Below are positions 25,825 to 34,728 of a stretch of 48,649 nt of DNA, piece by piece. The notes beneath the pieces were generated by a model that had not been told where the DNA came from, made no database searches, and saw only the letters and a program-made list of their open reading frames with translations. The stretch is from an uncultured bacterium (lineage in GTDB: Bacteria > Bacillota > Clostridia > Lachnospirales > Lachnospiraceae): the NCBI GenBank assembly GCA_905215405.1, contig CAJMQE010000020.1, positions 1-48,649 of the forward strand, given 5' to 3'. Position 1 is the first letter of the stretch. Every line of letters begins with the position of its first letter. Position numbers and translations under genes: made by a program.

Positions 25825-26724
25825 TTAGATCTGTTTTTCCAGTGTATCCATCATTTTTAACAGAGATTCTGCTGCCTTTGTCACAGGTATTTTCTGATTC
25901 GTAGCTATACAGAATCTTCTCTTTGGTATCTTTTCCGTAAAATGAAGTTCGAACAACTGGCCTTCCTCAATATATTTCTGGGCAAAGTTTCTGACAACAC
26001 AGCCTACGCCCATATTTCTAAGAGAGAACTGCACAATGATATCACTGGTCGCCAGTTCAAATTCCGGCTTGAGAATCACGCCCTTCTGCTGCAGAAATCC
26101 ATCCATGTATTTTCTCGTACTCGTCTTATCCTCCAGACAGATCATTGGCAGCTGCTCTAAATAGGCAAAATCCAGTTTTCTGTCCTGCAGATCATGAAAT
26201 CTGCTGCCTGCTACAAAAATATCCTCAATTTCTCTTGCATAGGAAATATGAAGATCACTGTTATGTTCAAATGGTTCACTGATCACACCAAAATCAATCT
26301 TTCCATTCTTTAAATGCTCCAGCGTCTGTGGTGTTGGTGCATTCGTCACAGAAACTTTGATCTTCGGATATTGTCTGTGAAATTTCTCCAGATATGGAAG
26401 CAGATAATACTGTAGAGTCATATCACTGGCTCCAATGCGTATTTCTCCACTTTCCAGATCCAGCATTTCCTGAAATTTCCGTTCCCCGGTCATCAGATAT
26501 TCCAACCCCTGTTTTACATAGGAATACAGGACTCTGCCTTCCGTTGTCAGGGTGACCCCTTTGGAAGTACGGATAAAAAGTTTTGTTTTCAGCTGGCTTT
26601 CCAATTGCTTCACAGACTGGCTCACCGCTGGCTGTGATATGCACAATTCTTTTGCAGCAAGAGAGATTCCTCCCATTTTTCCTACATAATAAAAGATTTT
26701 GTAATACTCAAGATCAATATTCAA
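25825..26724 (-). CDS. LysR-family transcriptional regulator
   Basis: 299 residues. An N-terminal winged helix-turn-helix (LAAKELCISQPAVSQSVKQLESQLKTKLF) is followed by an effector-binding domain. I chose a TTG start because GAGGAG lies seven bases before it and the family normally begins just before this IDLEYYKIF segment. The in-frame ATG 60 bases upstream directly abuts the previous stop and would add 20 unrelated residues. It follows the peptidase-like gene closely and precedes the Nim-like gene. The effector is unknown. Confidence 0.88.
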   Translation of the reverse strand: MNIDLEYYKIFYYVGKMGGISLAAKELCISQPAVSQSVKQLESQLKTKLFIRTSKGVTLTTEGRVLYSYVKQGLEYLMTGERKFQEMLDLESGEIRIGASDMTLQYYLLPYLEKFHRQYPKIKVSVTNAPTPQTLEHLKNGKIDFGVISEPFEHNSDLHISYAREIEDIFVAGSRFHDLQDRKLDFAYLEQLPMICLEDKTSTRKYMDGFLQQKGVILKPEFELATSDIIVQFSLRNMGVGCVVRNFAQKYIEEGQLFELHFTEKIPKRRFCIATNQKIPVTKAAESLLKMMDTLEKQI

Positions 26725-26784
26725 ACTTTTTCTCCTCTTTCCCTGTATTTCCTGATTGCTATCACCGATGACCGGCCTGTCCAT

Positions 26785-27546
26785 TTACTTGATCACCACG
26801 GCCTGTCTGCCAAGTTCTTCATAGCGGGCAATAAAGGTGTTAAAATCCCGTTCCACAATGCCTTCCAGTGGATCGGCCAATGTCACCGTATTATCCACCA
26901 GATTATACCCGATAAAGACCACGCAATGCTCGTTGGAATACCAGCTCACACTTCTTCCATCATTCAATGTAATCGGAACCGGACTGGATGGCTTGTTAAT
27001 ATCCTGTGTATTCCATACAATGACCGGATATCCCGCTTCGAGTTCTGTACATAATCTTTCAAAATCCGCCCCTGTAATATCATAAGCTTTCTTTTCTGAC
27101 TGCTGATCTGTCAGGAACCGATTGGCTGACTTGGTTATGACCGGTGCAAAACATCCCCAGCCGTCTGTCTGCCATGGCGAACCAATAAATGCTTCTGCCG
27201 GACCGGCTGCAAATGGTTCCACTTTTTCAAGATATGTATCCGCCATCGTCTGTTTATCCACTGGATAGCCCCAGTAATTAAGTACGGTCGTCAGTGCTGT
27301 AATTTCACATCCTGTTGGCAGTTCTGGCAACTGGCCAACATAGGCGACTGGCAATAACATATATTTTAATTCCAGATCATCTCCAAGTATGGACGCCACA
27401 TCTGGAAATGTCACTTCCGTCACTGTAATTTCTGCCTGCTTCTGCTCTTCTTTCTCCCGTATTGATGGAAGGTATGCCACATAAACATACACACCAATAA
27501 GCGCAAGAATAGAACAAAATAGTAAAAACTTTAAAACTTTCTTCAT
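26785..27546 (-). CDS. C39-like cysteine peptidase-family protein, membrane-anchored
   Basis: 253 residues. An N-terminal hydrophobic segment (about 5-28) anchors or exports it. The domain contains PTGCEITALTTVLNYWGY with the nucleophile Cys, EHCVVFIGY with His, and TLADPLEG with Asp, the order of the peptidase C39-like (C39_2) family. Substrates of these extracellular proteins are mostly unknown. It may be cotranscribed with the LysR gene, 60 bases downstream. Confidence 0.82.
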   Translation of the reverse strand: MKKVLKFLLFCSILALIGVYVYVAYLPSIREKEEQKQAEITVTEVTFPDVASILGDDLELKYMLLPVAYVGQLPELPTGCEITALTTVLNYWGYPVDKQTMADTYLEKVEPFAAGPAEAFIGSPWQTDGWGCFAPVITKSANRFLTDQQSEKKAYDITGADFERLCTELEAGYPVIVWNTQDINKPSSPVPITLNDGRSVSWYSNEHCVVFIGYNLVDNTVTLADPLEGIVERDFNTFIARYEELGRQAVVIK

Positions 27547-27736
27547 CCTGAATGTATTATAACTGTAAAACAGCTATTCTTTCCCTTTCACTGTTCATCT
27601 TTTCTTAAATAAATCAATCCATTAAAATCCTAAAAACTATTGTCATCAATAGATTATAGGAGTATCTGGATTGATTATTACATATCCCACCCAATTCTTC
27701 AAGTTATGGAATAAATTTTCTTTCCTACATATAAAG

Positions 27737-27816
27737 AAGACATACAGAAGATTTGATATGCCCTCTTAGCTGGACCGACCAGCAATAAGAGGAATATCAG
27801 ATTCTCCATATGTCTT
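27737..27816 (-). terminator. Long 80-base hairpin after the ECF operon
   Basis: An extended imperfect stem runs the whole length: AAGACATA pairs with TATGTCTT at the ends, then CTGATAT, CCTCTTA and GCTGG pair inward to a five-base loop. It begins 17 bases after the last gene of the ECF operon. The minus-strand tail (CTTTATATG) is a poor T-run, so it may act as an mRNA stabiliser or a small foldback rather than a simple terminator. Confidence 0.6.
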
Positions 27817-27833
27817 AAATTTACATGTATTCT

Positions 27834-28202
27834 TTAATTCATCAGCATAGGAACAAGATACGTAATGACCTTCAATGCACCATTCCACATGCCCGTAAAG
27901 ACCTGATTCTGGGTAAATGTCTGATAATAATTGATCACGCAATCCCAAAAGCACATCATTCCAGCAAACAGAAGCATCAGGCAAGTCAAAAAGATCGCCC
28001 AGCCATCATAAACAAACTTATCCTGACTGTTACGCATATTTCCAACTAATACCTCTATTCCAAGTGAAATCAGAATCACTGGCCAGAGGCGGAAAAGGAC
28101 TTCATATGAGACCCATGGCAAAAATAGTCTGATCAGGAACAACACACCGAATAGGACCATCATGCCACCAAATGTAATACTTCCAATTCTATGCGTCCGC
28201 AT
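27834..28202 (-). CDS. Small membrane protein with LiaI/LiaF-like membrane region
   Basis: 122 residues from the chosen Met. It has four hydrophobic segments, among them the pair FGGMMVLFGVLFLIRLFLPW and VLFRLWPVILISLGIEVLVG. The second, with its LWPxxLIxxGxE pattern, is typical of LiaI/LiaF-like (DUF5668) proteins of cell-envelope stress systems. AAGGGGG lies eight bases before the ATG, which overlaps the end of the preceding gene by 14 bases. Last gene of the ECF sigma operon; probably an envelope-stress output or modulator. Confidence 0.7.
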   Translation of the reverse strand: MRTHRIGSITFGGMMVLFGVLFLIRLFLPWVSYEVLFRLWPVILISLGIEVLVGNMRNSQDKFVYDGWAIFLTCLMLLFAGMMCFWDCVINYYQTFTQNQVFTGMWNGALKVITYLVPMLMN

Positions 28203-29034
28203 TCTGGTCGCCCCCTTCTTGCTCCTCATTCTTATCATTAATACCTTTTGGTTCATCCGTGCTACTTTCATTATGAGAATCTTTGTTCCCCTTCCTGTTT
28301 CCATTCATATCCTGATTCGTATCTTCATTCATATCCTGATTCGTATCTTCATTTATATCTTTATACGTATCTTTATTTGTATCTTTATTTGTATCTTCGT
28401 TCTCATATTCCTTGTCTTCTGTCATTGTTTCCTGCATTTCCATCTCATCTTTCCAGAATTCAAATTCTGTATGCTCCCCATGATTTTGGAAATCCTCAGC
28501 ATTTTCTTTACGTCCTTCAGCATCCAGCTCCTTTTTCTTTCCCTGGATCAGATAAAATCCGAGATAGATAATACCAAGTGCAATTGCGATCTGAGGAATA
28601 AAGTTCAGTACGCCTGAAATAATTCTGGCGATCACCCATGGAAGATACTCACATGCCATGCTGACCATGCATTTAATCAGCATCAGGGAACCTACTGCTA
28701 TCAGAATCACTGCGACCACATTACGGTACTGCTTTGTAAATCCTGTTGGGTTGTCGATCAGCTTTTCAGCATGAAAGAGATAATTATCCTCAAGGGAATA
28801 AAATTCTTCTTCTGAAAGATTCTTCAGATTATGCACATTAAAAAAGCTGTAGAACCAGATAATTGGCAGTCCCATGATCAGATACGCCTGTTCCGTGGCG
28901 ATTGCCAGTGCGATCAGTCCCCAGAATGCGACCATAATGCTGACGCCCTGCTTTCTAAAGCCCATGCATAACTCTCCTGCTCCTGGCCACAGGGAACAGA
29001 TACATACCCAGAGCCCTCTTCTTTGTTTTATCAT
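28189..29034 (-). CDS. Membrane protein with acidic repeat tail
   Basis: 281 residues. The first 185 contain about five hydrophobic segments; the start (RRGLWVCICSLWPGAGELCMGFRKQG) resembles small TM2-like domains. The rest is a hydrophilic tail rich in Glu, Asp, Asn and Lys with EDTNKDTNKD/EDTNQDMN repeats. GGAGG lies eight bases before the ATG, at the end of the anti-sigma gene. Function unknown; third gene of the ECF operon. Confidence 0.75.
   Translation of the reverse strand: MIKQRRGLWVCICSLWPGAGELCMGFRKQGVSIMVAFWGLIALAIATEQAYLIMGLPIIWFYSFFNVHNLKNLSEEEFYSLEDNYLFHAEKLIDNPTGFTKQYRNVVAVILIAVGSLMLIKCMVSMACEYLPWVIARIISGVLNFIPQIAIALGIIYLGFYLIQGKKKELDAEGRKENAEDFQNHGEHTEFEFWKDEMEMQETMTEDKEYENEDTNKDTNKDTYKDINEDTNQDMNEDTNQDMNGNRKGNKDSHNESSTDEPKGINDKNEEQEGGDQNADA
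28300..28400 (-). repeat. 12/24-base tandem repeats in the acidic tail
   Basis: Units such as TTCATATCCTGATTCGTATC (plus strand) repeat with period 24, and shorter 12-base units follow. They encode the EDTNQDMN/DTNKDT repeats and may change length by slippage. Confidence 0.75.
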
Positions 29035-29035
29035 T

Positions 29036-29536
29036 CTATTTTCCTCCACCTATAAGATAATTCGATACATTTGCTATTTCATTAAGGACCGCTCTGCTTC
29101 CATTTCCAATTCCCAGCGTGATCTGCTGCGACCAGCCAGGTTCTTTTTCTTCCTGTGTCACATAATCTGTCCTTTGTCCATTCTGACTACCTGTATCACT
29201 TCCATACATACTCATCTGGAAATGACTCACCACGTTCAGTAGAAACAGTGCGATGATAACAGCGGTCACAGTTCTGGCTCCATACACCAGCATCTGCATT
29301 TTCCGTGATGTCTGTTTGACTTTTGCACTGATTACAACATCCGGCTGCTTTGCCCTGACCATGATCTGATCTTTGAGATTTTTAGGAGCTTCAATTGCAG
29401 CATGTTCCATTTCCACATCTGCCAGTGCATTTGCACAAAATGTACAGGTCGCCACATGTTCCAGGACCTTCAGATATTCATCTGTATCCAGTTGATTCTG
29501 TTGAAATTTCTGTAACTGTATTTTTTCTATATGCAT
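29036..29536 (-). CDS. Putative zinc-finger anti-sigma factor
   Basis: 166 residues. HVATCTFCANAL (residues 27-38) is the HxxxCxxC zinc-binding core of anti-sigma domains. One membrane helix (about 88-108) and an outer segment follow. Such proteins hold their ECF sigma factor at the membrane until a signal releases it. The ATG follows immediately after the sigma factor stop codon. Confidence 0.8.
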   Translation of the reverse strand: MHIEKIQLQKFQQNQLDTDEYLKVLEHVATCTFCANALADVEMEHAAIEAPKNLKDQIMVRAKQPDVVISAKVKQTSRKMQMLVYGARTVTAVIIALFLLNVVSHFQMSMYGSDTGSQNGQRTDYVTQEEKEPGWSQQITLGIGNGSRAVLNEIANVSNYLIGGGK

Positions 29537-30046
29537 CTAAACACTCCTTCCAATCATCTTTTTCATCATTGCCTTTGCACGGTAGATCTGCGTCTGAACC
29601 GTTTTTAGATTCTTTTGCTGTTTGTCTGCGATCTCCTGTGCTGTCATTTCTTCACAAAAATACATGACAGCGATCGCATCATAGGGTTCCTTCAGCTTTC
29701 TGCAAAGCTCCAGGACTTTCTTTCCTGATTCTCTGTTTAGATAAATCAGTTCCGGAGACGTACCGGCATTATCCTGCGGGATTTCCATAAAATAGCTGTC
29801 TTCAGTTGGTGTTACGCGCCGTCCTGCCTGTTTGATATAATCAATACATTTTCTCGACGCTATTTTACATAACCACGCTTTTTCATATTTTCCATCGAAT
29901 CGATCCAGGTTTTTATATGCTGATATAAAAACATCCTGTGTCAGATCCTGTGCTTCGAATTGATCTCCCGTTGTCTTCAGACAGATTGAATAAACCAGAT
30001 TCTGATACGTATCAACGAGATGTTCGAAATAATGATCATTATGAAT
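29537..30046 (-). CDS. ECF sigma factor with apparent AUU start
   Basis: 169 residues if read from the ATT at 30044-30046. Region 2 is clear (YFEHLVDTYQNLVYSICL ... AQDLTQDVFISAYKNLDRFDG) and region 4 follows (YFCEEMTAQEIADKQQKNLKTVQTQIYRAK). The frame has no ATG, GTG or TTG before region 2. The upstream stop is nine codons before ATT, and AAGGAGG lies eight bases before it. The ATG at 29788 falls between regions 2 and 4 and would give only a fragment. Followed by its anti-sigma gene. A frameshift or base error near the 5' end is the alternative. Confidence 0.82.
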   Translation of the reverse strand: MHNDHYFEHLVDTYQNLVYSICLKTTGDQFEAQDLTQDVFISAYKNLDRFDGKYEKAWLCKIASRKCIDYIKQAGRRVTPTEDSYFMEIPQDNAGTSPELIYLNRESGKKVLELCRKLKEPYDAIAVMYFCEEMTAQEIADKQQKNLKTVQTQIYRAKAMMKKMIGRSV

Positions 30047-30185
30047 GCTTTCCGCCTCCTTCCCTTTGCATTACATTTACTATAACGAACCAGCTTCAAA
30101 AAAATCTTCAATTTTTTTAAATATTTTTTAATTCTTTAATTGCTGGTGATTGTCTCCAAACAATATGCAGAGGAATAATACATAA

Positions 30186-30212
30186 GAGCTGCCGCATTTT
30201 CTGCAGCAGCTC
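30186..30212 (-). terminator. Probable terminator of the Pel operon
   Basis: Seven-base-pair G+C-rich stem GAGCTGC/GCAGCTC with a 13-base loop, followed on the minus strand by TTATGTATTATT. It lies about 150 bases after the DUF4832 gene. Confidence 0.6.
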
Positions 30213-30251
30213 CCTGTCATATAATGCCTTTATTTAATTTAACATGATTAC

Positions 30252-30304
30252 AACTGCCTGCTGTAAATTATAATCATTTTAACTGCCCGCTATCAATTAT
30301 AATG
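30252..30304. repeat. Two 29-base imperfect direct repeats
   Basis: AACTGCCTGCTGTAAATTAT at 30252 recurs as AACTGCCCGCTATCAATTAT at 30281, both followed by AATNA. They lie in the 315-base gap between the sigma factor and the Pel operon end. Purpose unknown. Confidence 0.6.
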
Positions 30305-30361
30305 AATACCTGATAACAAAACATTTCTATCCGCAATGATACTTCTGTATCTGCATTCTTT

Positions 30362-31831
30362 CTATTCAGACAACAGACTGATCTTACCGATTCTTGGCTG
30401 ATTGACATCCAACAGCACTTCTGCCTGATCATTTTCTGGATTTTCAATGCCAATTCCTACCTCAGTTACGCTGTTATTTTCATTGCTGTGTTCTTCCAGG
30501 CAGGCATCCTTTAGCCATGCATCTTCAAATTTTACAGTAAAAGTACTACTCTCATTTTGTCCAATATCTGCCAGCGATACGTCTGCCTGCACTTTTTGCA
30601 TAAGGTTATGATCTTCATCGTACAGATAAAGATAAACTGGCCAGTCCTGATACATCGGAGCAACACCTGCATTTTTGAGCGTGACGGTCACACGAAGTGT
30701 TCCACTCCATCTGTTCAGTTTCATTTTTGCATCTGTCACCTGAAAACGGTATCCAATTCTGAGAAGCAACTCCGGTAGAATTTTCGTACTATAATTTTCT
30801 ACCTGATCTTCTGCTACTGGAATTTGGGGTCCGATAAATGTCATATGACTCTGCTCCAGTAATTTTTTTGTCGTCTCCCAATTGCTGCCAAGAAGTGTAT
30901 TCATCGGCTCACCACTGGTAAATTCACCACCTATCGGGCTTTTTTCCCATATATTTGCACATGCGACCAGCTGATGTGGTATGATTGGTTCTTCATAGCT
31001 GCCTCCATTTTCGATCCAGTTCAGCCACTCTTTTGTATCCTCAACCGAACCCGTCATATCATTGTAAACACCCAGTTCACTTTCTGTGACCTCTTTAAAT
31101 GGTCTTCTCATGAGCAGCTGTGCATTCGGAAAGGCCTCCAGATATGGTGCGACATAACGTTCGCAAGTGTCTTCATCCGGAAGTGCCGGAATTCCCGCTG
31201 CCGTATTGACATGCCATTCTCCCCAGTGGCCAATGCTGCCAAGTTCAATATATGCAAAAAAAGAATCCGTTCCAAATTCTTTTCCCAGTGCCTCCACTGC
31301 TTTCTGATGTTCCATGATCAAAGTTTCATTGGCATAATTGGGCGCATAGCCTTTTCCATATTCACAGTCATAAAAGACACCATCTGCTGTTTTCCGGTAA
31401 AGCCAGTCCGGTATATCCATATGCGTCTGCGTATCCGGACTATCACAGATCAGGCGAAAAACGACATTTTTCCCTTCTGCCTTCCACTTTGCCAGGTGAT
31501 TCTCCTGCGTAATACTGGTAAAGTCAAACACGCCTTCTTCTGGTTCCAACTCCCGAAATGTAACATCCACATAGACCAGTGTATTTTTTCCAACGATTTC
31601 TTCATAATCAGTAGCTGGTGCAAGTCCAGTCAGAGGATTATACAGAACCTGGTTCGTTGCCTGATAACTATATTCCTTTGTTTCAATTGCAGAATGCCTA
31701 TAAAGAATCCATGCTCCACCAGCCATGAACAACGTTGCCAGTACAATAATTGTAAACTGCATCACTCCGGACCTCCTGTACTTTTTTCCTGTGTTCCTGT
31801 CTGTCCTCAGCTGCATTGCTTTTACTTCCAT
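30362..31831 (-). CDS. DUF4832-type secreted/membrane-anchored protein of the Pel operon
   Basis: 489 residues. An N-terminal membrane helix (about 24-44) is followed by a large outer domain. NQVLYNPLTGLAP, LVYVDVTFRELEPEEGVFDF, and FAYIELGSIGHWGEWH are typical of DUF4832/DUF4874 proteins, which have a glycoside-hydrolase-like barrel. The C-terminal 120 residues look like a beta-sandwich. The start overlaps the PelG stop by one base, with GGGAGG before it. Gram-positive PelA proteins lack the hydrolase domain of Pseudomonas PelA, so this protein may supply polymer processing; no catalytic proof. Confidence 0.75.
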   Translation of the reverse strand: MEVKAMQLRTDRNTGKKYRRSGVMQFTIIVLATLFMAGGAWILYRHSAIETKEYSYQATNQVLYNPLTGLAPATDYEEIVGKNTLVYVDVTFRELEPEEGVFDFTSITQENHLAKWKAEGKNVVFRLICDSPDTQTHMDIPDWLYRKTADGVFYDCEYGKGYAPNYANETLIMEHQKAVEALGKEFGTDSFFAYIELGSIGHWGEWHVNTAAGIPALPDEDTCERYVAPYLEAFPNAQLLMRRPFKEVTESELGVYNDMTGSVEDTKEWLNWIENGGSYEEPIIPHQLVACANIWEKSPIGGEFTSGEPMNTLLGSNWETTKKLLEQSHMTFIGPQIPVAEDQVENYSTKILPELLLRIGYRFQVTDAKMKLNRWSGTLRVTVTLKNAGVAPMYQDWPVYLYLYDEDHNLMQKVQADVSLADIGQNESSTFTVKFEDAWLKDACLEEHSNENNSVTEVGIGIENPENDQAEVLLDVNQPRIGKISLLSE

Positions 31832-33297
31832 CAGTTCCTCCCATTATCCCCCGTCTTATATTTCTTATTAAAATATTCACTGATTTTTGTCGGAATGCCT
31901 CTGTGATATTCCACAACGATAGGCTGGCTGCTCAGCACATGATACGTCAGTTTATGTAAATAAAGATACAGACGGATCAGGGCACATATTGTAAATGCGA
32001 TCCCCCCAAGTACAAAACCGAACCCGTAAAAGACTTCCGATCTGTTGCAGAATATAAAAGTTGCTGCGATGCTCACAAAACAAAATACCGAAGAACATAC
32101 CAGTGCTCCTTTTTCATCTGAGAAGTAAAGCAGGATCAGCATCGTAGAATTTCCAATTGCATAAAATGCATATCCCACACAAAGAACTCTGTAAATACCC
32201 AGCATATCATCAGTGAATCCGAGCGGAAGTGATGGAATCAGCATCGTTCCCGCTACAACGAATAAAACTGTCGAAAAGAACTGTTTCATAAATGTATAAC
32301 CAAGTTCTTTTTCAAGCGTCACCTTCATCTCAACTTCTGCCTGTCTGATGTCCATTAACGATCCCCCATCATTGAACAGACTGAAATAATTTCTGTATTT
32401 TGGATAGAAATTCACTTCTACTGATGTGACAAAATTAATTGTTGTCACAAGGATGGAAAGAAATGCGAACAGCGATGGAACATCGTATTGTGGAGCCGCA
32501 ATGAACATTCCCTGGATCTGCTCTCCGATCGGACTGAACCACATAATGATCATTGGTATAAACAGTCCACAAGTCACACTGATTCCAATCCCTGCCAGTG
32601 CAGGATACCTGTCAAATGTGACCAAAAATCTCATACAACTGCCCTTCCCCTGTGGAAAATAGCGGATCAGCAGAAAATAATACCATACCATCATAATTCC
32701 ATATGCACAGCTTACTGTAAGCAGCATGCTTGGAATGACTGGCAATGAGAACCGCATCATCACATATCCGGCTGCCAGCGCGATGAGCAGTGCCACGAAA
32801 AATGTCTTCAGGATTCCCTGATAATCCTTTACAGCCGTCAGATAATTCATTTCTGTCCATACAACGATCAATTCCCCAAAGATCAGCAGACTCAACGCCT
32901 GATAAAGCAATGGGATGCCGGCGAAGTGCAGAAATACTGCGTACCCCACACAGCCTATGGCTAACATGATTCCCGTGCATCCATAAAAACTTGGCATAAT
33001 ATATGCAGTATGCTCCATATAGAGTTCATCCGCAATATATCTTGTCGTGACCATTGAACAAATATTAGTCAGGATCAGCGAGAAAAGTAGTGTGTATGTA
33101 AGCATACAGATCAATAATTCCAATTGATCTGCATCTGCCCCACCATAAGCGCCAAGCACTCTGACGCCAAGTAGAAGTACTATTCCAAGGATCATTGGAC
33201 CGGTACATACAATTCCCGCATATCCATAAGCACGAAGAATGGAAAACAGCCCTTTTTTCGAAAACAATTTTTTTAGTTCAAACCCTATTCCTGCCAT
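31831..33297 (-). CDS. pelG: PelG, membrane transporter of Pel polysaccharide
   Basis: 488 residues with about twelve hydrophobic helices. The start MAGIGFELKKLFSKKGLFS and the segment YGYAGIVCTGPMILG are PelG hallmarks; the family belongs to the MOP/flippase-like group. PelG works with the glycosyltransferase PelF and with PelD/PelE in the membrane to make and export the polymer. It begins three bases after pelF. Confidence 0.92.
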   Translation of the reverse strand: MAGIGFELKKLFSKKGLFSILRAYGYAGIVCTGPMILGIVLLLGVRVLGAYGGADADQLELLICMLTYTLLFSLILTNICSMVTTRYIADELYMEHTAYIMPSFYGCTGIMLAIGCVGYAVFLHFAGIPLLYQALSLLIFGELIVVWTEMNYLTAVKDYQGILKTFFVALLIALAAGYVMMRFSLPVIPSMLLTVSCAYGIMMVWYYFLLIRYFPQGKGSCMRFLVTFDRYPALAGIGISVTCGLFIPMIIMWFSPIGEQIQGMFIAAPQYDVPSLFAFLSILVTTINFVTSVEVNFYPKYRNYFSLFNDGGSLMDIRQAEVEMKVTLEKELGYTFMKQFFSTVLFVVAGTMLIPSLPLGFTDDMLGIYRVLCVGYAFYAIGNSTMLILLYFSDEKGALVCSSVFCFVSIAATFIFCNRSEVFYGFGFVLGGIAFTICALIRLYLYLHKLTYHVLSSQPIVVEYHRGIPTKISEYFNKKYKTGDNGRN

Positions 33298-33300
33298 ATC

Positions 33301-34728
33301 CTATTCCTCTCCTTCCTGCTTTTTTTCCGTTAGATATTTCTGGTACAAGTTTCGATACTGATTCATGGAAATCTCATGGGTATAATAAGTCTTAACCCTT
33401 TTCTGCCCTATTTCCCCCATTTGCGCGCGAAGTTGTGGATTCTTGCAAAGTTCAAGCATTGCTTGTTCCAGTTCTTCTTTATGCATAGGCGGCACACAGA
33501 TTCCCGCTATTCCAAGTGTATCATTGGAATTTCCTTCAAGCAGCTCACGACAGCATCCAACATCGGTTGTGACTGCCGGGCGTTTCGCCGCAAAAGATTC
33601 AAGGACAGAAAGTGGCTGTCCCTCCGATATACTTGTCAGAATTGTAAAATCCAGATTTTTCATATAATCCACTACATTTACAACCCCGGTAAAGATCAGA
33701 TCCTTAATTTCAAGCTGTCTGATCAGCTGTTTACATTCTTCAAAATATTCCTTATCATCAACATCTCCAAGAATATGTAATCTTGCCTTTGGAAAGTCAA
33801 GTTTCAGTTCCGCAAATGCATAGATCATCGTCTTAATATCCTTAATTTTTGCTATTCGGACTACTGCTCCTATATCTACAAAACCATTGTCCTTTTTGGG
33901 TGGAACATTGCAAAATCTTTCGTAATGCACACCATTTCCAATAAAGCACATTTTCTTTCTGTCACACCCAAGTTCTTCCTGTATATTATTTGCACGTTCG
34001 AATAGAGCGGTCACTGCATCTGCATGCTCATATGCGCACTGCGAAAATGTATAGAACAAATCGATCCACTGTTGTTTAAAGGATGCGATGACCCATTTTG
34101 CACGAAGCAGTTCTTCTTCTCTTTCTCTTGTATAAATGCCATGTTCCGTCAGAATAAATGGCTTATGGTTCTTCCACTTTCCAAGACTGCCAAGGATTCC
34201 ACTATATCCGGTCGCTGTTGCATGATAAATATCCGCATCCGGTATATCCTGCGTCAGCAGATATAATTCTGGTAACAGCATGGATCTCATCGTATGAAAC
34301 ATGTCTGCAAATGCGACATAAGGATATCTCTCATTACAAAGTTCCATCAGCACATTGATAAATTCTTCACTTGTCAGCAATGCTACTGGATTGATCTTTC
34401 TATCATGAAAAAGATGAAACAGGACATCCCAGTCAAGAGCCCTGCACTCTAGCAAATTCTTTAATTCTGCGATCTCCTGCGGTGTCAGTCTGACTGCACT
34501 CTTTCCACGTGCGCGCAGACGGAGTGCATCATCCAGAAATACCTCATGCACTTCTACCACATTTGCGGGGAGATCGAACTTAAATTTTCCTTTATCTGCT
34601 GCTTTTGCGCCAATGCACCACAATACAAATTCTGTATCCGGCATTGCCTGTATATACTGGTGCGTCCAGCTTGAGACGCCACCAAAGACATAAGGGTAAC
34701 TCCCCTCTAAGATCATACATACTCTCAA
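33301..34728 (-). CDS. pelF: PelF, Pel polysaccharide glycosyltransferase
   Basis: 475 residues, GT4 family. The start MRVCMILEGSYPYVFGGVSSW with the DUF3492-type N-terminal half, and the C-terminal donor site (TSISEGQPLSVLESFAAKRPAVTTDVGCCRELLEG, including the E-x7-E motif) match PelF. It polymerises amino-sugar units from UDP donors in the cytosol. The start overlaps the PelA-like stop by four bases (ATGA), so translation is coupled. Confidence 0.93.
   Translation of the reverse strand: MRVCMILEGSYPYVFGGVSSWTHQYIQAMPDTEFVLWCIGAKAADKGKFKFDLPANVVEVHEVFLDDALRLRARGKSAVRLTPQEIAELKNLLECRALDWDVLFHLFHDRKINPVALLTSEEFINVLMELCNERYPYVAFADMFHTMRSMLLPELYLLTQDIPDADIYHATATGYSGILGSLGKWKNHKPFILTEHGIYTREREEELLRAKWVIASFKQQWIDLFYTFSQCAYEHADAVTALFERANNIQEELGCDRKKMCFIGNGVHYERFCNVPPKKDNGFVDIGAVVRIAKIKDIKTMIYAFAELKLDFPKARLHILGDVDDKEYFEECKQLIRQLEIKDLIFTGVVNVVDYMKNLDFTILTSISEGQPLSVLESFAAKRPAVTTDVGCCRELLEGNSNDTLGIAGICVPPMHKEELEQAMLELCKNPQLRAQMGEIGQKRVKTYYTHEISMNQYRNLYQKYLTEKKQEGEE

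Noticed and set aside
27766..27984. 72-codon minus-strand frame
   Set aside because: It overlaps the LiaI-like gene in another frame and covers the hairpin; no ribosome site.
29537..29788. 83-residue protein starting at Met 29788 as a complete gene
   Set aside because: It is only the region 4 half of an ECF sigma factor whose frame continues upstream to 30046.
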